DNA of 17,096 bases, taken from NCBI GenBank assembly GCA_030592825.1, contig JAUVIG010000033.1, positions 1 to 17,096 on the forward strand, written 5' to 3'. The notes below the pieces were generated by a model. That model was not told the DNA's origin and made no database searches. It saw only the letters and a list, made by a program, of their open reading frames with translations. The stretch is from Chlorobiota bacterium. GTDB lineage: Bacteria; Bacteroidota; Bacteroidia; Bacteroidales; JAADGE01. The stretch's first letter is position 1. Each line of letters begins with the position of its first letter. The translations under genes were made by a program, and so were the position numbers. Positions 14,851-17,096 of this stretch are shown piece after piece.

Positions 14851-16110
14851 TTAAATTTTTACTGAACAAAGATTATATTGTTTTATAACTCTTTCATAAT
14901 TTGAAATCGGCGGACATAAAGCATTAAACATACATTTTTTACAGGGTTCAATTTTATTTCTTGTTAAAAACCAATCTTTATCTTGTTTCGTTAAACAATT
15001 ATAAATCAGTTGATATACAGATTTATTATAAATATTTCCAATCGGTTCGGAATTAATATTTGTATAACAGTTTCCGTCAGGCATAAATAAAAGTGAACCG
15101 AAATCTAACATATTAATTACTTGATTTTGAAATATATTTATTTGGTTATTTTCTAAACCCATTATATCAACCTCATCAATAAATACTGCCTCTTTAAAGA
15201 ACTCAAATTCGCCTTTAATATAAAGAGGCAAATATTGAGAGTTTTTAATTTTTAAATTATTTATAGTTTTTTCTGCTTCATTAAAATCTTTTTTATTCGT
15301 TATTAAAAATATAAAATTAGTATTAATATTATTTATTAATAAATAATCATTAACTATTTTAATTTCTTTTTGAGAATAACTGTTTTCAACAAGTACCTTA
15401 AGTATAGAACTTTCCTTTGAGATATTCTGAAATGTTTCATTTTTCTTGGTATCTAAAAGGTCTTTATACTTAAAATAATAATTAGTTTGCTTCCCCAATT
15501 TATTCAAGTATTCTGTTAGCAATTTCAAATTGGAATATTTTAGAATATTACCCCCGAGTATATTAATTTCGGAAATTTCACTGTCATAGAGGCTTTTTAA
15601 TATCTCTTCTGATTTATTATATTTAAGTTCATTATAAGTTTCACCTATATTTATATTACATAAAAATTGGTTAAAAGAAAAATCATAAAGTGATTTATCT
15701 GTAGGTTCAGAATTAATGTAAAGAGTAATCTTATTTAGCTTTTCAAGTAATTTATATCTGTCAGCTTGATGTAAAACCTCCATATTTACATCAATTTTTT
15801 TAGGAATAACCTCATGATTAGGTGCAATTTGAACAGGTTTTGCACCGGAAAATGATGTAGGAAAATAATCTCCCATATAATTCATTTTTACTTTCTCGAA
15901 AAATTCTTTTAATTTTATATCTTTTATGCTGTTGTTGCTGATTTTTATTACTGAATTATTGTGAGTTAGCTCAGTCAGCATATTTTTTATTTCAGGATAC
16001 ACTCCGGTTATGTATGTAAAATTTAAACTATTATATAATAAATAAGCAGATTTTGTTATCTCTATATGAACAAAGGGTTCAATATAAAACCAATAAGTAT
16101 CAGATTTCAT
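14851..16110 (-). CDS. Pseudo-radical-SAM protein with SPASM-like C-terminus, GG-Bacteroidales type
   Basis: The 419-residue protein begins YWFYIEPFVHIEITKSAYLLYN, an opening I recognise from the pseudo-rSAM proteins of GG-Bacteroidales peptide systems (TIGR04150-like, from memory). The middle follows a radical-SAM barrel outline: NQFLCNINI where the first strand should be, and INILGGNILKY where a GGEP motif would be. The CxxxCxxC motif that holds the iron-sulfur cluster is absent, so it cannot do radical chemistry by itself. The C-terminus keeps Cys348, Cys390, Cys393 and Cys399 (CKKCMFNALC) and Cys415, a SPASM-like pattern that could bind an auxiliary cluster. It lies just downstream of the true radical SAM gene and probably acts as its partner, for example by presenting the peptide. 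A hairpin sits ahead of its start. Confidence 0.82.
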   Translation of the reverse strand: MKSDTYWFYIEPFVHIEITKSAYLLYNSLNFTYITGVYPEIKNMLTELTHNNSVIKISNNSIKDIKLKEFFEKVKMNYMGDYFPTSFSGAKPVQIAPNHEVIPKKIDVNMEVLHQADRYKLLEKLNKITLYINSEPTDKSLYDFSFNQFLCNINIGETYNELKYNKSEEILKSLYDSEISEINILGGNILKYSNLKLLTEYLNKLGKQTNYYFKYKDLLDTKKNETFQNISKESSILKVLVENSYSQKEIKIVNDYLLINNINTNFIFLITNKKDFNEAEKTINNLKIKNSQYLPLYIKGEFEFFKEAVFIDEVDIMGLENNQINIFQNQVINMLDFGSLLFMPDGNCYTNINSEPIGNIYNKSVYQLIYNCLTKQDKDWFLTRNKIEPCKKCMFNALCPPISNYERVIKQYNLCSVKI

Positions 16111-16130
16111 TATAGTATCATTTTTTTAAT

Positions 16131-16157
16131 AGATAAAGTCATAAGATGACTTTATCT
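16131..16157 (-). repeat. Perfect 12-bp inverted repeat in the pseudo-rSAM leader
   Basis: AGATAAAGTCAT (16131-16142) and ATGACTTTATCT (16146-16157) are exact reverse complements with a 3-base spacer. On the minus-strand transcript the hairpin ends 20 bases before the start codon of the pseudo-rSAM gene. It is followed by A residues, not T, so it is not an intrinsic terminator. A further copy of the arm (16208-16220) overlaps the stop codon of the radical SAM gene and could form a competing 13-bp pairing. A role in mRNA processing, stability or translation control is possible. Confidence 0.75.
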
Positions 16158-16177
16158 CTAATTGAAGATTAAGTTAT

Positions 16178-16185
16178 CAAAATTA
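16178..16185 (-). promoter_or_regulatory. Possible internal -7 promoter element before the pseudo-rSAM gene
   Basis: The minus strand reads TAATTTTG, the same octamer as upstream of ssb and a match to TAnnTTTG. It lies in the 99-base gap after the radical SAM gene, 67 bases before the pseudo-rSAM ATG and upstream of the hairpin. No -33 box is evident, so this may be chance in AT-rich DNA. Confidence 0.3.
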
Positions 16186-16209
16186 TGTTATTTTATTGAT
16201 ATAGTTGTC

Positions 16210-17096
16210 TTATGACTTTACGGACACTGCACTTATATTCTCTTTTTCAATATTGTTAATTTGTCTGGTAATATTTTTATAATATGCTTTTCCGGATATA
16301 AAATACTTACATTTTTGATCTTTATCAATTTTTTCGGAATGTAAGCATACAGGACAATTATCATTAAAACAATTATCACAAATAATTTTTACTTTATTAA
16401 TAAAACTATTTGTTATTAATGTAATTCTTTTTAAATCAAATATTTTGTTGTTTTCTTCTGCAATTGCACCCAGAGTATTTATTTCAGAATCTTTTTCGCA
16501 ATGATAAAAACAATTTTTTGAAGAAACATAAATCCTTGATTCAAACGGTACACATGTCATACTGTAATAAGGAAAATTAGTAATGTATTCTTTTTCTTTA
16601 AGAAGTTTTGCTCTATACAAATTATTATATGAATCAAAAAAAAATCCGAACTTTTTAATTTTAATTATTTCTTCATTTTTCTTTTTTAATATCTCTTTTT
16701 CTGTACTGTTAAAAAACTCTTTATAAAATTCATCTTTTCTGTCAGGGTTAATATTAAATGTTTTTATTGGTGATATATTAGGTGTTTTACCTAAATTTTT
16801 TTTAATAAATCCAATTACTTTATCTTTATTTTCATCTTTTGTTACAGAATTAATCTGAACATGATTTTTAAAATATTCGGGGTAATTTTCCTTTAATATT
16901 TTAATATTCTTAAAAACTTTGTTAAATGAATTTTTACCATTTAGATTTTTTCTGTATTTATTATGTTCTTCGTTTCCGTCTAAACTGATTAATAAATCAA
17001 ATTTGTTTTCAATAAGGAAATCTGAATATTTATCTAATAATAAAGCATTTGTTGTCATTGCAAATCTAAAACTCTGCTTTGGTTTTGTCTTTCTTG
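16210..17096 (-). CDS. Radical SAM/SPASM peptide maturase, C-terminal part (5' end off window)
   Basis: The frame is open to the right edge. Twelve residues (RKTKPKQSFRFA) precede the Met at 17058, which is therefore internal, not the start. The visible 294 residues are the second half of a radical SAM peptide-modifying enzyme. FRFAMTTNALLL and LLISLDGNEEHNKYR are the usual mid-barrel motifs (TNG-like strand and SLDG...R). The SPASM/twitch region has TCVPF, CFYHCEK, an INTLGAI strand and the cluster CDNCFNDNCPVC, then QKC, enough cysteines for auxiliary iron-sulfur clusters. The CxxxCxxC triad must lie outside the window. Best match from memory is the GG-Bacteroidales maturase family (TIGR04148-like). 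It heads the visible operon, 99 bases before the pseudo-rSAM gene, and should install the core modification on a precursor encoded upstream. Confidence 0.85.
   Translation of the reverse strand, partial: RKTKPKQSFRFAMTTNALLLDKYSDFLIENKFDLLISLDGNEEHNKYRKNLNGKNSFNKVFKNIKILKENYPEYFKNHVQINSVTKDENKDKVIGFIKKNLGKTPNISPIKTFNINPDRKDEFYKEFFNSTEKEILKKKNEEIIKIKKFGFFFDSYNNLYRAKLLKEKEYITNFPYYSMTCVPFESRIYVSSKNCFYHCEKDSEINTLGAIAEENNKIFDLKRITLITNSFINKVKIICDNCFNDNCPVCLHSEKIDKDQKCKYFISGKAYYKNITRQINNIEKENISAVSVKS

Noticed and set aside
15187..15230. 10-base inverted repeat TGCCTCTTTA/TAAAGAGGCA with a 24-base spacer
   Set aside because: It lies inside the pseudo-rSAM coding region with no nearby boundary or T run. 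I see no reason to give it a function.
1..17096. CRISPR array, tRNA, rRNA, integrase or complete insertion sequence
   Set aside because: I looked for regular direct repeats with spacers, tRNA-like arms and transposase or integrase motifs and found none.

Overview
The window comes from a strongly AT-rich member of the Bacteroidota, most likely Bacteroidia or a close relative. Three things point there. The promoters look like the Bacteroidota -7 element (TAnnTTTG). A SusC-like outer-membrane barrel with an N-terminal carboxypeptidase-regulatory-like domain is present. The peptide-maturation genes resemble the 'GG-Bacteroidales' radical-SAM natural-product families. All assignments were made by eye from motifs; no database search was run.

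Region 1 (1-5640) is housekeeping. On the minus strand lie ssb (its stop falls just off the left edge), a small lipoprotein and the ribosome-assembly GTPase gene der. On the plus strand lie a membrane-anchored M23 endopeptidase, then mreB and mreC of the cell-elongation machinery. A clear intrinsic terminator sits between the M23 gene and mreB. The usual continuation of the mre cluster (mreD, mrdA, rodA) does not follow; mreC converges on the next block instead.

Region 2 (5670-9346, minus strand) is a peptide-export pair: a HlyD-type membrane fusion protein and an ABC exporter with an intact N-terminal C39 leader peptidase. The exporter should cut a double-glycine leader and send the peptide out. 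The two genes are separated by 188 bases holding two REP-like palindromes with a shared core and short degenerate repeats.

Region 3 (9588-17096, minus strand) is a peptide-modification operon. In transcription order it has a radical SAM/SPASM maturase (only the C-terminal part, running off the right edge), a pseudo-radical-SAM protein that keeps SPASM-type cysteines but lacks the iron-sulfur triad, a TonB-type outer-membrane barrel, a DxD-type putative glycosyltransferase, and a LanC-like toroid protein in which every zinc-ligand position is substituted and which carries an extra C-terminal domain of about 200 residues. Most gaps here are short (6, 54 and 10 bases). The first junction (99 bases) holds a perfect 12-bp hairpin and a third copy of its arm that could form a competing structure.

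Taken together, regions 2 and 3 look like one RiPP (ribosomally made, post-translationally modified peptide) system of the GG-Bacteroidales type. A GG-leader precursor, probably encoded just beyond the right edge, would be modified by the radical SAM enzyme with help from the pseudo-enzyme, possibly glycosylated and scaffolded or folded by the zinc-less LanC-like protein, then cut and exported by the C39 ABC/HlyD pair. No precursor gene was found inside the window.
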